Shown here: piece after piece, positions 1 to 12,789 of the stretch
Position numbering within the stretch: position 1 is the first letter of the stretch
How the letters are laid out: every line of letters starts with the position of its first letter
DNA from: Siphonodentalium dalli
Lineage: Eukaryota; Mollusca; Scaphopoda; Gadilida; Siphonodentaliidae
Direction of reading: 5' to 3'
Assembly: GCA_032622095.1 (NCBI GenBank)
Contig: CP136066.1
Location: 64,388,609 to 64,452,608 of the forward strand
Length of the DNA stretch: 64,000 bases
The notes under the pieces: model-generated
Told to the model about the DNA's origin: nothing
The model's database searches: none
What the model saw: the letters and a program-made list of their open reading frames with translations, nothing else
Made by a program: the position numbers and the translations under genes

Positions 1-2175
1 AGAATTGGGGAGGTTTCGTGGGCGGGTCAATTAATTTCAAATTCATCTTAAATTCAGGAAGAGTACTTACATTTGTAATTGGCTTTGGTAGTTTATTCCA
101 AGATAACGTACCTTTAGGTAAATAAGAGTTTCTGAAATGTTCTGTATGCGAACGGTATGAATAGAATTTGTCAGGTTCGCGCATATCATATCGATTACTG
201 GCAACTTGTCTTGATCGGGGTGGCAACATGAGCGTGAGGTAATTGGGGACTTGGTTGTTTATTATTTTAAACATGGTGTGCAACTCGTGGAGTTCTCGTC
301 GAATTTCAAGCCTTGACCATCCTACTTCGTCAAACAAGCGATTTATATCTACGGAACGCGTTAATCCTGTTACTATTCTTGCAGCATCCTTGTGTATGTC
401 ATCGAACTTTTTAAATAAGTAATCTGTTGCTGTGCCCCACACTACATCGGCATAGTCTATAATTGGTAATATATATGCTGTGTATATTTTTTCAAGCGAC
501 TTTCGGTCTAGGTCGTACTTCAGTCTTCTTAATTGTGAGAGACGAGATGTTGCTTTGTTTGCTATTGTATTTATATGAGTGTTCCAGTTTAGATTCGATT
601 GTATTTCAAGTCCAAGATGTTTGTGTGAGTTTGTAAATAATACATTTTCTTGTTCGAATTTTAAATTCGGGGTCACGTTGTTATTTGTAAGGGAAAAGGA
701 AATTGCCCTAGTTTTCGTTGGGTTAAATTTAACTAGCCATTTATTTGCCCAGTCTGCGACTCTTTCAAGGTCATCGTTCATGTTCTTGGTTAGGATATCG
801 ATGTCATAATGGGTAGTCATAAGGCAAGTATCGTCCGCGTACATTCTTGTGGTTGCATTAATGTGATCAGGGAGGTCGTGTATGTAAACTAAAAATAGGA
901 AAGGGCCAATAATTGAGCCTTGAGGGACACCCGCTGCATGGGATAACTTCAAAATTTGAGAAGGAGTTGTTCACTAAGACCCTTTGTTTGCGATTGAACA
1001 GATAATCTTTTAGCCATTCTAAGAGATTTCCAGAGACTCCATATTGTTCCAATTTATATAGCAGCCCCCTGTGCCATACTCTCTCGAATGCCTTTGATAT
1101 ATCAAAAAATACTGCACATGTATAGAGGCTGTTGTCGAGACTATGGCACAGGTTGTGATATAGTTCTATTAACTGGTATGTTGTACTATGGCCAGGGAGG
1201 AAGCCAGACTGGTGATTATATAACAAATTATTTTCCGTGAAGTATGTCATAATATGTTGTATGACCACTTTTTCGAAGATTGTGCCTAATGTCGGAAGGA
1301 GAGATATTGGACGGTAATTTGCGAAATCGGCTGGGTCGCCTTTTTTGAAGATAGGGATGACGTTTGCCTTTTTCCAGGTCATTGGAAACTTACCAAGATC
1401 CAATGATTTTTTATAAATTATTAATAGGGGGATTGCGATATTTTCGGCAGTACTATGCGACATTTTTGGGCTGATGCTATCGTGACCATACGCCATATTT
1501 AAATTTAATGATTTTATAGCGCACACGATACTTTGATATGTGATTGGGATTTCGGATAGTATGTTATTGGATCTACGAGGGAAATAAGGGAGATTTTTGG
1601 CATCGTCTTGTATAGTGGCATTAGAAATGAATCTTGCGTTGAGACACCTAGCTTTTTCATAATCATCGGTTGCATATGATTTCCCTTCCATTGATACGTT
1701 GCCATTGGGGCTATACAGAGGTGGGGTATTCTTAGATTTCTTTTTGTTAAGTAGATAATTCATAATATGCCAGAAATCGCGGGGAGTGGGGGTTTCATTT
1801 ATTTTCTCCTCAAGTTTAGTTTCGAATTGCGATTTTGCATACTTTTTCATGTTGTTAACTTTATTTCTAATATCCTTGTATTTTCTCCAAGTGTGCTCTG
1901 AATTTCGTTTGAGTGCTATTGATCTGAGTCTATCGCGACGTCGTATTTCTCTCCGTATGTCGGAATTAAACCAGAATTTGTCCTTTGTCCTTATCGTCAC
2001 TGTCATTTTGGGGGATTGATTGTTCCATTATTTTAATAAATCTCTCGGTAAATAAGCTTACTGCATCGTTTATGTCATTTACTGGTTGCAGCAATTCATG
2101 CCATTTGCTCTCATTTATTAAGATATTCGCTTTTTGAAAATCTGCATTTTTATAGTTCCAGATAGTTCTTGTGAA
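1..2175 (-). pseudogene. LINE (jockey/CR1-like) reverse transcriptase pseudogene, cut by the window edge
   Basis: Decayed reverse transcriptase of a non-LTR retrotransposon, read right to left. From 2160 to about 1985 one frame gives the linker before the RT domain (FTRTIWNYKNADFQKANI). A frameshift near 1985 leads to the frame ending at 867, which carries RT core motifs: KANVIPIFKKGD, NYRPISLLPTLGTIFEK, HQSGFLPGHSTT and FFDISKAFERVWH. A second frameshift near 945 moves to a frame that stays open to the window edge. This frame contains GVPQGSIIGPFLFLVYIHD, the catalytic MYADDT and the thumb region (LPIIDYADVVWGTATDYL). The upstream endonuclease is missing, because the homology stops at about 2175 where a minisatellite begins. 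The catalytic box is intact but the frame is broken twice, so this is a dead copy. Assignment to the jockey/CR1 group rests on motif style only. Confidence 0.88.
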
Positions 2176-2179
2176 AGAG

Positions 2180-2864
2180 GTCGCATGCAATTGATACACA
2201 TGTGTTGCTATATGGTCATGGGCGAGGGGTATGTGTATATAGCGAGCGGCTATATGGCCATGGATGCTGTGCATATGCATACATGGATTGAATATACTGA
2301 CATGGCTGGGGAGTATTAGTATATCTTGTGTGGCTATTCTGCTATGGTGTGACAAATAGGGATACAGGGAGTGACATGGCCAAGGGTGAGGTGAATATAT
2401 ATACAACGATTGACCATGATCATGTATGAATGTTTTGAATAGTTACACACGAGGTGACTATATGGCCATAGGTCAGATGAAGGAGTATACCAGGTGCCAT
2501 GGATGAGGGTATGTGTATGAAGCGAGTGGCTATATAACCATTGGTGATGTGGATATGTATACCCGGGGTGACGCTATGGTCATTGTTGTGGTGTTGATGT
2601 ATATATTGAATGTCTATTTGACCATGTGTGTGTGGAGAATAGGTATACATGGGATGACCGTATGGCCAATGGTGAGGTGAATGGGTATACAATGTGTGAC
2701 TCTATGGCTATGAGTCATGTTTGGGATTATACCCGGTGTACTTGCATTGTGACGCATGGCTGTATGGCCATCCATGGTCATGGGTCAGGTGTACGTTTAT
2801 ACAGTTTGTCACTAATTGTTATGTCTGTGGTGTTTATGCATATATGGAATGACTGTGTGGTAAT
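2180..2864. repeat. Degenerate minisatellite, first half (forward orientation)
   Basis: Irregular units of roughly 45-60 bp contain variants of TATGGCCATGG, GAGGTG and TATGTATAC. Open frames here are rich in Met, Tyr, His and Gly because of the repeat and are not treated as genes. The same unit appears reverse-complemented from about 2994. Confidence 0.8.
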
Positions 2865-2993
2865 GGGTGGCTATCGCTTTTCACGTTTAAAGTTCCCCAT
2901 GTACACAAACACTATCAAGGTGGAGAACTCTTTGACACGACCTCTCTATTGATTAACATATCCTTGAGTTATTGTGGAAAGCGATAGCCACCC
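2865..2993. mobile_element. Small inverted-repeat element at the satellite inversion point
   Basis: The left end GGGTGGCTATCGCTTTT (from 2865) is mirrored by AAAGCGATAGCCACCC ending at 2993. The roughly 95-bp interior is unlike the surrounding minisatellite. It sits exactly where the array changes orientation. It may be a MITE, or the spacer of one large palindrome, since the inverted match continues a few bases into the array on both sides. Confidence 0.6.
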
Positions 2994-4150
2994 AAATTAC
3001 ACATGTACAACGCATCCCATGACCTCACATGTACATAAACACCACACAAATGACAATATAGTCACCCACTATATACACGTACACCTGACCATACAGCCTT
3101 ATTTTGCTATACCGGTACATGCCACAAATGACGATACAGCCATGAATCACCATGCATGAACACCAGGTATACTCCTACACCTGACCATATAGTCACTCTA
3201 TGTATACATATTCACCACATTCACGATCATACAGTCACTCATTGTATACATATTCACCTCGCGAAGGACCATACAGCCACTACGTGTATATCTATTCGAC
3301 ATACCCATGACCATAGAGTCAATCCAGATATACATATACACCTCACCCACCAATGGTGAGCCCTTCCAAATATACCAATACCCACACACACGACCACTCA
3401 TAAGTCTCATACTTGCATATACACCTCACACATGACAATTCATCAACTCACTGTATACTCATACACGCCATCCATGATCATTCATCTACACCATATACAC
3501 CACCGATGATAATACATCCACAACATATATAAATATACGACCCACCAGTTACCAAAAAGGGCACTCCCTATATAGCCACACGCTCGTCAATGACCATACA
3601 GCTTATTCCAGGTATGCATATAACTTCAATCTTGACTACAGGCATACCATGTGCACATATACACATTACCCATAACCATAAAATCTCTCCCTATTTAGCT
3701 ACGCACTCCATCCATGATCATACAGACAGCACAAATATACATATACACCACATGGCACAATACAGCCACACACGGTACATATATACATCACGACCACCGC
3801 GACCTTACAGTCACTCCATATATACATAAACAACACACGGATGACCATGTAGCTACTCTCGTTATATCTATACACCACAGCAATGTCCATACGATCACAT
3901 CGGCCACACACAACACAGTCACTACATGTATACCGATTCACCTCACACATGCCCATACAGCCACTCCTTATATTCCTATGCATCTCTCCATGGACACCCC
4001 ACTCATAACCATATAGTCACTCATTGTATACCTACTCATAACCATATAGTCACTCATTGTATACCTATTCACATCATTCGTGACCATACAGTAACTCCCT
4101 GTATACATATACACATCACCTATGATCATACAGTAACTCCCTGGCTGTCA
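2994..4150. repeat. Degenerate minisatellite, second half (reverse orientation)
   Basis: Units resemble GACCATACAGTCACTC followed by TGTATACATATTCACC, the reverse complement of the 2180-2864 units. The His/Thr/Ile-rich open frames across 2974-4207 are repeat translations. The clearest adjacent copies lie at 4005-4140. Confidence 0.8.
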
Positions 4151-4977
4151 TATTGGCATCCATCTTTTATCCAGTTGATCACTTTTTATCATAATGGGCC
4201 AGAATAGCCACATATTATGGTTCATCTCAGTTCCGTCTCAAAGTTTTGCCCATTTCCTTTCAATAATATGGCCAGAATCACAAAAGAGGTTCTCCGCCAA
4301 ATTTCATACTGCAACTTTAAAATGAATTTGTCATGCCCCATACGGAACTGGACAAACAGAATAGAACGTAGTTGTCGGTTAATTAACTAACACCTATAAT
4401 AACCAAGTGAGTCACAGTTTGCTACCTTGTCGAATAACGCAGATAATAATGTTCGGGATATATGTAAAAATTTAACTTTTTACAAATTTGGTTGCCATTT
4501 TGGAAGCCATCTTGAGCAATTTGGTCTATAATCACCGTAGTGTGACACATTTAAGATAGACCAAAACAATAAATAATTTTGATACGAATGATAGTTGCAT
4601 TTTAATTAAAAAAATTGTCCAACCCTGAAAAGTGAATTTTTGCCGATATTTATATCAAGTTTGTGAGTGAAAAATCCAATATTTCTGGTGATATCAGTGG
4701 TGACAATAGAAACAATGATCCATGGTGCATCAGACATGTTAGTATTCAATGTATATAATACAGATTAGCCAATTTTATATATCAACCACAACTTGTAAGC
4801 CATAGCAGGACACCCTGGGGCAATATTTACAATTTTTAATATTTTCGGCGGCCATTTTGGAAATTTTCTACACCAATTTAATTTCCAATTGAAGTAAAAC
4901 ATCCGTCCAATAAAATAAAGCACATAGTTGTTGACATTCTATTAACAGCCTGTGTGGTTTGTCGATAAAATGACTAT
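4151..4977. other. AT-rich non-coding stretch
   Basis: No coding potential is visible. Phrases such as CATTTTGGAAGCCATCTTG and GGCGGCCATTTTGG recur here and in the duplicated block to the right, suggesting one old dispersed repeat family. Confidence 0.5.
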
Positions 4978-5700
4978 CAAAACTGTCTTGCAAAAAAAAT
5001 CGAAAATTTAACCCCTCTTTTTCAAATCCTCTTCCTGTATCTATTACTGAACCCTCGTCAGTGGCAAATGTCTTAAAATGACGCTATAATATCACGCTTG
5101 ATGACTCTCTCAAAAACATTGCCATTTACTAATGATTAATGTGAAGAAAAATGGAAGATATGGTGAAATATTAATTAAATTTCCTATTTTCGTGCATATG
5201 ACGTCATTTTTCGGCGGCCATTTTGAATTATTTTCGAAATTATTTGCCGTCATTTTGAAGAAGGACATCATACCAACAAAATGGCATACATTTTGTCTGT
5301 GTCTTTTGCTAACAACCGATCTATTACAACGATTAAATACAGCAAAATCGTCTTGCAAAAAAAATCGAAAATTTCACCCCTATTTTTCAAATCCTCTTTC
5401 TGTATCTATTACTGAACCCTCGTCAATGAAAAATGTCTTTAAATGACGCTATAATATCACGATTGATGAACTGTCTCAAAAACATTGCCATTTACTAATG
5501 ATTAATGTGAAGAAAAATGGAAGATATGGTGAAATATTAATTAAATTTCCTATTTTCGTGCATATGACGTCATTTTTCGGCGGCCATTTTGAATTTTTTT
5601 CGAAATTATTTGCCGTCATTTTGAAGAAGGACATCATACCAACAAAATGGCATACATTTTGTCTGTGTCTTTTGCTAACAACCGATCTATTACAACGATG
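4978..5700. repeat. Tandem duplication, period about 366 bp
   Basis: The segment from 5098 (beginning TGATGACTCTCTCAAAAACA) recurs almost unchanged from 5464. A further partial copy at 4978-5097 matches 5342-5463. The near-identical short frames at 5132 and 5498 only reflect the duplication. About 2.0 copies are present in total. Confidence 0.88.
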
Positions 5701-7185
5701 AAATACAGCTGGTCGGAATTAGAGGAAATGGCGGCCATCTTGGATTCAAATGGCTCTAGCACCTAGTAGGGCCACCTTTATTTTTCGGTGAAATCCGGAT
5801 TCTTTATCTGGATACCATAGTGGACAATAAAAATAAGGTTATTTGTAATCATCGGGGGGGGGGGGGGGGTGCAGGTGGACCTTATTGGCTCCCCGACTAA
5901 TAGACCGGGTCGAGTATTTCGTTTTGGAACGGGAAGGAGAAAGTTATTGTGTCGCTTTGGGTCTCGTATTTTGAAAGATCGAGGCCTATACTTGAGCTTC
6001 ATATGCTGAGCCATTGATATATAAAATGCGATGTACAGAGGCGGCCGAGTATGGCAGAATACATTAATATGCATAGGCCTACCCGGACTTGTCCGCAAAG
6101 CATACGTTAGTTCAGACCGCGAAGATAAGTTTTCATGAGCATTCCATTTTGACGAGGCTAGTGTTTGTGCTTCTGGGCTCCCGTAGTTTTGTCTACTCGG
6201 CTGTTAAATTGGCTGAAAGAGTGATCATGCCACACTACTGTGACAACGACCTTAGCCTTGGTATAGAGTGCCGAATTACACTCACATATTAGATTTAATG
6301 TTTTGCAAAAAGTATTACTAGGTATTCCAGCATATGCCATGCTTCAAACGCATAGACAAACATTGAAGACAAACTTGTCGATCAGTACTAATTGATGTGC
6401 TGATCTATCGATCCAAGCTCAGTGGCGAGGGGACTGAACTCTGTTTTGCAGCTTGCTTTCGATCACTATACCGTACCAAGGGGAAAAACTCTATCTTACA
6501 TGTCTGAAAGTTGGTAGTGTGGCAAGATCCTACTGTCAGCGTTAATTTGTTGTGGCTTTTACCACGTGATTTAAAAGTTCACGAGTGCTGGACCATTGTT
6601 GGATTTCTTTGAAATGTTGAAAAAGCTCAGGTCGAGTAAGTAATTCAGGCCTGGATATTAAGTAATGTTTATTGCTGACCTCACACGTATTACATGTGAC
6701 GCAAGTGTGTGCCTCTGTAGCAATTATATGTTAGAGAGCCCAAAGCGACTTAAAATTTGTAGGTTTCTGTGCGATAGAAAATGCATGAATACAGTATGCA
6801 GTGGAAATTGTTGGCGTGGTGACTTTGTCCACAGGTTTTGGTAGTTTTATAAACCTTTTTCATGAGAATGTTGTGACCGTTGTTGTAAATAAATGACCAG
6901 GTTTATAACTAGAAAACCGGAAGTAGATCAAATATCCAGTGAGGAAATTGGAATTTCTTTCCTTGTAATACTATTTACCCTATCGACGTTAATTAACCGT
7001 CGCGCGTTAATACACATATAATTAACACTAGCTTTACTTACAGTGTTCGTCTTACTAAAGATTCTTCCAACTATTAGAAAGAAACAAAGGTTTTTTGCAA
7101 CCGTTTACGGGAATGTTTCTGTCGGTTGAGCACCCGCGTGACACCAGAACTTAGTTCCGGTTCAATTGGGACACACTAATAGTTG
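5701..7185. other. No gene seen; contains a G16 homopolymer
   Basis: A run of 16 G occupies 5854-5869. The rest is unremarkable non-coding sequence with only short chance frames. Confidence 0.5.
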
Positions 7186-7380
7186 TAGTCCGAGTCCGAG
7201 ACCGAGTCCAGTAAAATGTGTAGTTGGGATTTTCAATTTCGTTTATTGTCGTTAATATAATTCCAATAATGATGAATTTTGGTTTGTGGTAAGTTATGCC
7301 AATCACAAATGAAAAAAACTAAACAGATAATTTGTAAGTCTTATGTTTCAACTTTTATCGACATTCGTGATTCGACCATG
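7186..7380 (+). repeat. Segment shared with gene A intron 2
   Basis: This stretch resembles 24100-24262 in the same orientation. Shared words include GTGTAGTTGG, GATTTTTGGTTTGTG (with small changes) and AAGTCTTATATTTCAA. It is either a dispersed repeat or part of the duplicated RBR gene introns. Confidence 0.55.
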
Positions 7381-10089
7381 CAACGTGGAATCGGGTCAAG
7401 GGGAAATTAACGCACGGGGTATTCTATCACTCAAAATCATTCAAATGTGCTCAAACTCCATTCATGTATCAGGCCTAGTGAATATAAATAGAACTGGTTT
7501 TCCTTGTAACTTCTATATTTAGTCGCACAGTGACCCATTCAATTAAACACTATTGGTAACAAAGAAATATAGAAAGGAGAATTGATATATATACAACATA
7601 AAACCCACATAAATATGGCAACTTTATTTTTTTTATTTTTTACATCAAAATATTTTTTTAACTTTTAATAGACAATATAACATTTCAAGTTCTTGCTATT
7701 GACAAAGAGTGCCGGCTTAGTCTGGCCAGCTGGAACATCACGGGCTCGGCAATCGAACACAACCGGGAGTAGCTAGTTCTGTAATCGAGTACAACTAAAG
7801 TAATGGTGCTACCTGAAACAGACGTAATATTTTAACAAATTTATTACTTCAAAATAAACATTTCAAGGTACGAATTGTGGCAAAAGAAGGTAGTATTATA
7901 TATCTTGATGTCATTAAGTATATATAAGCGTGTATAGTACAGACATTTCGGAAGTGTGGGTAAATAAAAAACATGTTTTAAAATTTCGTGATTTCTGCTG
8001 CAGAATTACTTATATACCTGGACTTTATTCTTATTTATAGTCCTTTTTTTTTTTTTTTATAAAACTACCACTGCCTGTGCTTTGTCGCGGGGGTGTTGTG
8101 ACTTGTAGTCAGCTGCAGGTCAATCAATCTTTGCCAATCAGCTGATGTCAGTATTGATTTTGTGATTGATTGAGGAGTGAGAGATAGGATTGAATGAATG
8201 AGGCAAGTTTAAAATTTAATAGTGGGGGAAGGGTCAGGAGACCTCAAAGTTTTCTTGAAAGTACTGAAATATTATTATTATTATTTTTTTTTTTTTTATT
8301 TAATGAATTTGGTCGTTATTATATAAACCACATATATGTGACTGGATTGTCTGAAATAACCAGCATAGAAATGGGATTTTCATATAGAATATGTGTTTGG
8401 ACTGTTAATATTATGTTTTTCAGAAAACTTTCAGGTCTCAGGATCCATTTACCACTATAATTATATTAATATATACAATAATACATTTACGATGATCAGT
8501 GAAGTTAGTCACTGGTAAGTTCGTCGGTCACTCAGGGCCACATTTGTGCTCTTATAGATGGTAAAGATGTATTCAGAATTCCAAGTGATCAACTTGCCAT
8601 ATTATATTCAGTAATAGGTCTGAATTATTATTTTAGTATCCTAGAACATGGGTCAAAATGAAATCTCAAGGGATATGTGAAAGAGTAAATAATGTAATTG
8701 ACATTTGATGGAGTTGTGTCATATGTATGTGACTGGTAAGGTACTGCATAGTAGTCAAGTAAATTATAAGTCAGAGCCTGTTGTATTTAGAATATTTCAT
8801 TTGGTAAGTTAATATTCAAGCTTATGACTATTTCTGACACTCAAACAATAGACCTTATATGTGGGAATGAATAGAGCGTCGCCCCTGCTGTGTAGCAGTC
8901 TAAGGCAATTTAGAGTTAATTTGGGTCCCTGAGTACATCTTTAACTATACTAGCCTGTGAGTAATGGATAAATTATATTTACTATTATACTATTAAATTC
9001 TCAATAAAAACTAAAGTGGTATCCATCTAATATCCCATTGAATGCAAGATGAAGGTAATATAATAAACATCTCTCAGGATGCGAACCAAATCCTCCATTT
9101 AGCAATCAGCTATTTGAGTATTGTGTGGAATTCATATTGTCTGTGACATGAAAACCATGAACTTGTAGTCCAAGTAGTGCAAGTCCAAGTATGCAAAAGC
9201 ATGAATATACCTTCACCTATGTCCAGATGCAAGGATGAATCTACTTCCTAAAATTAGTCTGGGGTGTCTCAAGATAGGTGGCAGATGGGGATAGTGCCCC
9301 TCCTGCCCAATCAAATTTGAAATTAGTGATGTACTCTAAGCAAAATTGAGGAAAACAGGAGATAAACCGTCACCAGTCAACAGCCAGAAAATAGATATGT
9401 TTTTATTTATTCTTGTTATTTATACATTTGTTTTGTTATTTAGTTAATTTTCATATTTAATTTTAAATTTATTTATTTATTATTATTATTATTTTTTTTA
9501 TTTTTTTTTTTTATTTTTTTTTTTTTTTAATTGATAATTTTCAGCATTTGGGCTGACTTCTGGCTTAATAAATTTCAATTGAAAGTCCCCTGGTATCGGT
9601 TTTCTCCTGATATATAATAAAAAGATACTTAAATTATGCTGTCAGGAACTCCAAATGCAAGACATGAACACCTACCAAAGTCGGATCACACCTGATGGTT
9701 AACTTTATTTATTTAGTATAATGTGTAGTTATCTGATCTCCACCATTCATTTACCTTGAAATATGCGATTGTCAATAGATACACCGACAGGACTGATCCG
9801 GCTTTGGCAGTTATCCATGCGTATATGAGTAATATATACTATCTCTTTGGCAGTTGTGTGTATCTACCAACTGGACATATGAAATAAAATATAAATTAAA
9901 TTATAAGAGACTAATAATCAGTGTGTGTGAAGTTAATATAAATAATACATACTATGCCATTGGTAATTGTGTATACCTACATGTACCAGCAAAAACAGAT
10001 TATATAAGTTATAAATTCAGCTATAATAGTTTGATGTTCAGTAGATTTGAGGTTGACTCATTTCTTCAGACCTCAGACACACTAAACTT
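7381..10089. other. AT-rich non-coding stretch
   Basis: No supported gene. Poly-T or T-rich tracts occur near 8043, 8285 and 9480-9530. Short frames here have low-complexity composition. Confidence 0.5.
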
Positions 10090-11530
10090 TGCTGAGACTT
10101 TCTTCCGAGACGGGACAAATTCTAATGTTTCTAAAACTTAATTGCTTTTTTCATTATATGAAAAATAAAAAGAAGCATGCAGTTTAATCAGAGTAGACAT
10201 ATGTCTATTCCGGGGGTACTTGTAATTTCAAATTTGCATTTTAGTGTAAGTATATTTAGCGCTTTTTATCATATAGTACACCTACAAATAGTTATTGCAA
10301 AATGCACACTGCAAGGGCACATAGGTTTTCTTGTACACAAGCATATTAAAAAGTATATGTAGGAATAAATATTTCAACATTCCTTAAAATGTACAAATTT
10401 CATTACTTTTAAGCCACGCATGGTTTTCACCAAAGTGTTAAATTTAGGGTCGGAATATCTGATTGAAGTTTTAGTTCATAGGTCTTTCCACTTTTAGTTT
10501 GATTCATGCCAGATGGCAGACAGACATCGGGCACACCGAACTTTGAGTCTTTCTTCCAAAATGGGACAATTTATAATGGTTTCTAAAATTTAGTTGCTTT
10601 TTCATTATATGAAACATGAAAAGAAGCTTGCAGTTTAATAAGAATAGACATATGTCTATTTGGATCCCAGGGGTACATGCAAGTGCATATTTACATTTTA
10701 GTATAAGTATATTTAGTGCTCTTGAGCATATAGCATACCTACAAATAGTTACTGTACAATGCACATTGCAAGGTCACATAGGTTTTCTTATAGACAGGCA
10801 TATTGTCATAAGTAAATGCAGGAATATACATTTCAACATGCATGCATATTCATTTCAACATTCCTTAAGATGTACAAATTTCATTAGTTTTAAGCACACC
10901 TACAAATAGTTATTGCACAACGCACATTGCAAGGACACATAGGTTTTCTTATAGACGGCATATTGTCATAAGTAAATGTAGGAATATACATTTCAACATG
11001 CAGGAATATACATTTCAACATTCCCTAAAATGTACAAATTTCATTAGTTTTAAGCCACACATGGTTTTCACCAAAGTGTGTTAAATATAGGGTCGGAATG
11101 TATGCCAGAAGTTTAATTCATTGTTCTTTCCACTTGTAATTGATGCCAGATGGCAGACAGATTCTAATGTCGTCTAAAAATTAATTACTTTTTTCATTAT
11201 ATGAAAAAAGAAAAGAAGCTTGCAGTTTAACAAGAGTAATTCCATCCTCTATTTGGATTCCAGGGGTACTTGTAAGTACAAATTTGCATTATAAGTATAT
11301 TTAGTGCCCTGAAGCATAGTACACCTACAAATAGTTATTGCACAATGCATATTTCAAGACACATGGGTTTTCTTGTGCACAAGCATATTATCATAAATAT
11401 GCATAGGAAAATATATTTCAACGTTCTTTGAAATGTACAAATATCATTACTGTTAAGCCACACATGGTTTACACCAAGGAGTGTTAAATTTAGGGTCGGA
11501 ATATATGCTTGAAGTTTTAATTCATTATTA
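10090..11530 (+). repeat. Four diverged direct copies of a 280-450 bp block
   Basis: Copies start near 10110, 10543, 10890 and 11160. Each includes parts of CACCTACAAATAGTTATTGC, CATAGGTTTTCTT, AATGTACAAATTTCATTA and TTAAATTTAGGGTCGGAAT. The third copy lacks its front. The short frames inside are not conserved between copies, so I read no gene here. Confidence 0.82.
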
Positions 11531-12592
11531 TTATTCAGCGGTTGTCTTTAAAAAGTATATGATAGCAATTTATCTCGCATTGATGTCAACCTCGAGCCGT
11601 GACCTTTTCGCACGACTCATGCATCAAGGAAGTACAGTAATGCTCTAAGTAATCAACTAGTAGGATTTCGATCGTGTTAGTGCGTTTACTATGATATGCA
11701 CACGTTATTCGTGGCAATTAGAGTTGCTGCCTCGTCGGAGGATAAGAGTGACAACGGAGTCACGTTCCGGCGACATATATACTAATCGATGTATATAATA
11801 ACGCATTGAAAAAATGCAGTGTGCAGTGTGTTATATAAATGGATCGATTATTATTACTTGCTTCTGTCTAACACAATCTGCTCCCAGAAAGTAAGTATTG
11901 TATGACATACCCATGTCACCCATAGGAACATAGAAGACACTCATTGAGAATATTGACCGACGTTTGTGACTGTATCAACGTATTCATGGTGAATCCATAA
12001 TTCATTGTGTTGGTTTAGTCTTATTACGCCCTCTAGGGTGTACACTGCTATGCTGAACTGGCGATGTCATAGGAGCTATGGGGTAACTTTGATTAATAAC
12101 GTACTCGCTATATTGCGTACCGGTTAGACATTTTGCAGGGATGTATGTATTTGCAGATGTATCTTCGCGGATGTCTCATTGCTGTAGTATGTAACTTTTA
12201 TGACCGCGTTAATTGCTTTCGATATTTAGGTGTGGACACTTGGCCACCCTTGAATAGTTTATTGCGTGAACACGATACATAATATTACAGCTAACATTGT
12301 TGAGTAAGTATGTCTCAGTTGGAATGCAGACTAAAGGTCGTATTGCGAAGTGTCGTGGGTGTATTTAATTCGATTAGTAGATTTTTGGTCCGCATTTAGA
12401 AGCTGTCTGGTGCGGTGAATGAGAAACCTTCAGTGATAAGCCGTAGTTGTTGTAATAATTTGAAGGATTAGTTGTTTTAACGGAATTCTGAGATGGTACA
12501 TTCATGTAACCAGTATATTTTATATTTTATATTTGCCTAATAATATGATCTTGAGGGCGTTACCATTTCTGACTTTGGTTTTCTTGTTACAG
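11531..12592 (+). other. Probable terminal intron of gene C (3' part)
   Basis: Two stretches match introns of the other RBR copies. 11955-12045 resembles 23920-24003 of gene A. 12370-12592 aligns for about 190 bp with the reverse complement of 60298-60510 in gene B. It ends in the acceptor TTTTCTTGTTACAG. No RING2 exon was found upstream in this window. Confidence 0.6.
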
Positions 12593-12789
12593 TTGCGAAA
12601 CTCGCCGCCATAGGATCTGGTGTGGTATTCGGAGGTATTGTCGCCATTCCAATCGTCGTTGCTAGCCTCCCAATTATCGCTGTCGCCCTCTGTGTTAGGG
12701 GAATCAAGCACGTGATCACGAAGAATATAGATCGAAGACGACAGCCAAGTCTGGTGCGACATGCGAGAAGAACAACTTATTCTATCTGA
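12593..12789 (+). CDS. Terminal exon of a third RBR E3 ligase paralogue (gene C)
   Basis: The exon follows an acceptor identical to that of gene A exon 3. With one base supplied by the previous exon it reads VAKLAAIGSGVVFGGIVAIP, then VVASLPIIAVALCVRGIKHV, and stops at TGA 12787-12789. Like gene A it encodes a Gly/Val/Ile-rich hydrophobic segment followed by a basic tail (NIDRRRQP), probably a C-terminal membrane anchor. The final 25 residues differ completely from genes A and B. No RING1 or RING2 exon is visible in the 12.6 kb upstream. The rest of the gene may therefore lie left of the window, or this may be an orphan exon left by an incomplete duplication. Exon recognition is strong; whether it is expressed is unknown. 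Confidence 0.75.

Noticed and set aside
2974-4207. His/Thr/Ile-rich proteins on the plus strand
   Set aside because: They are translations of a degenerate minisatellite; similar frames appear on the opposite strand and no start context or domain is present.
5132-5701. Two near-identical short genes
   Set aside because: They are the same frame in a 366-bp tandem duplication, with no domain and strong low-complexity bias.
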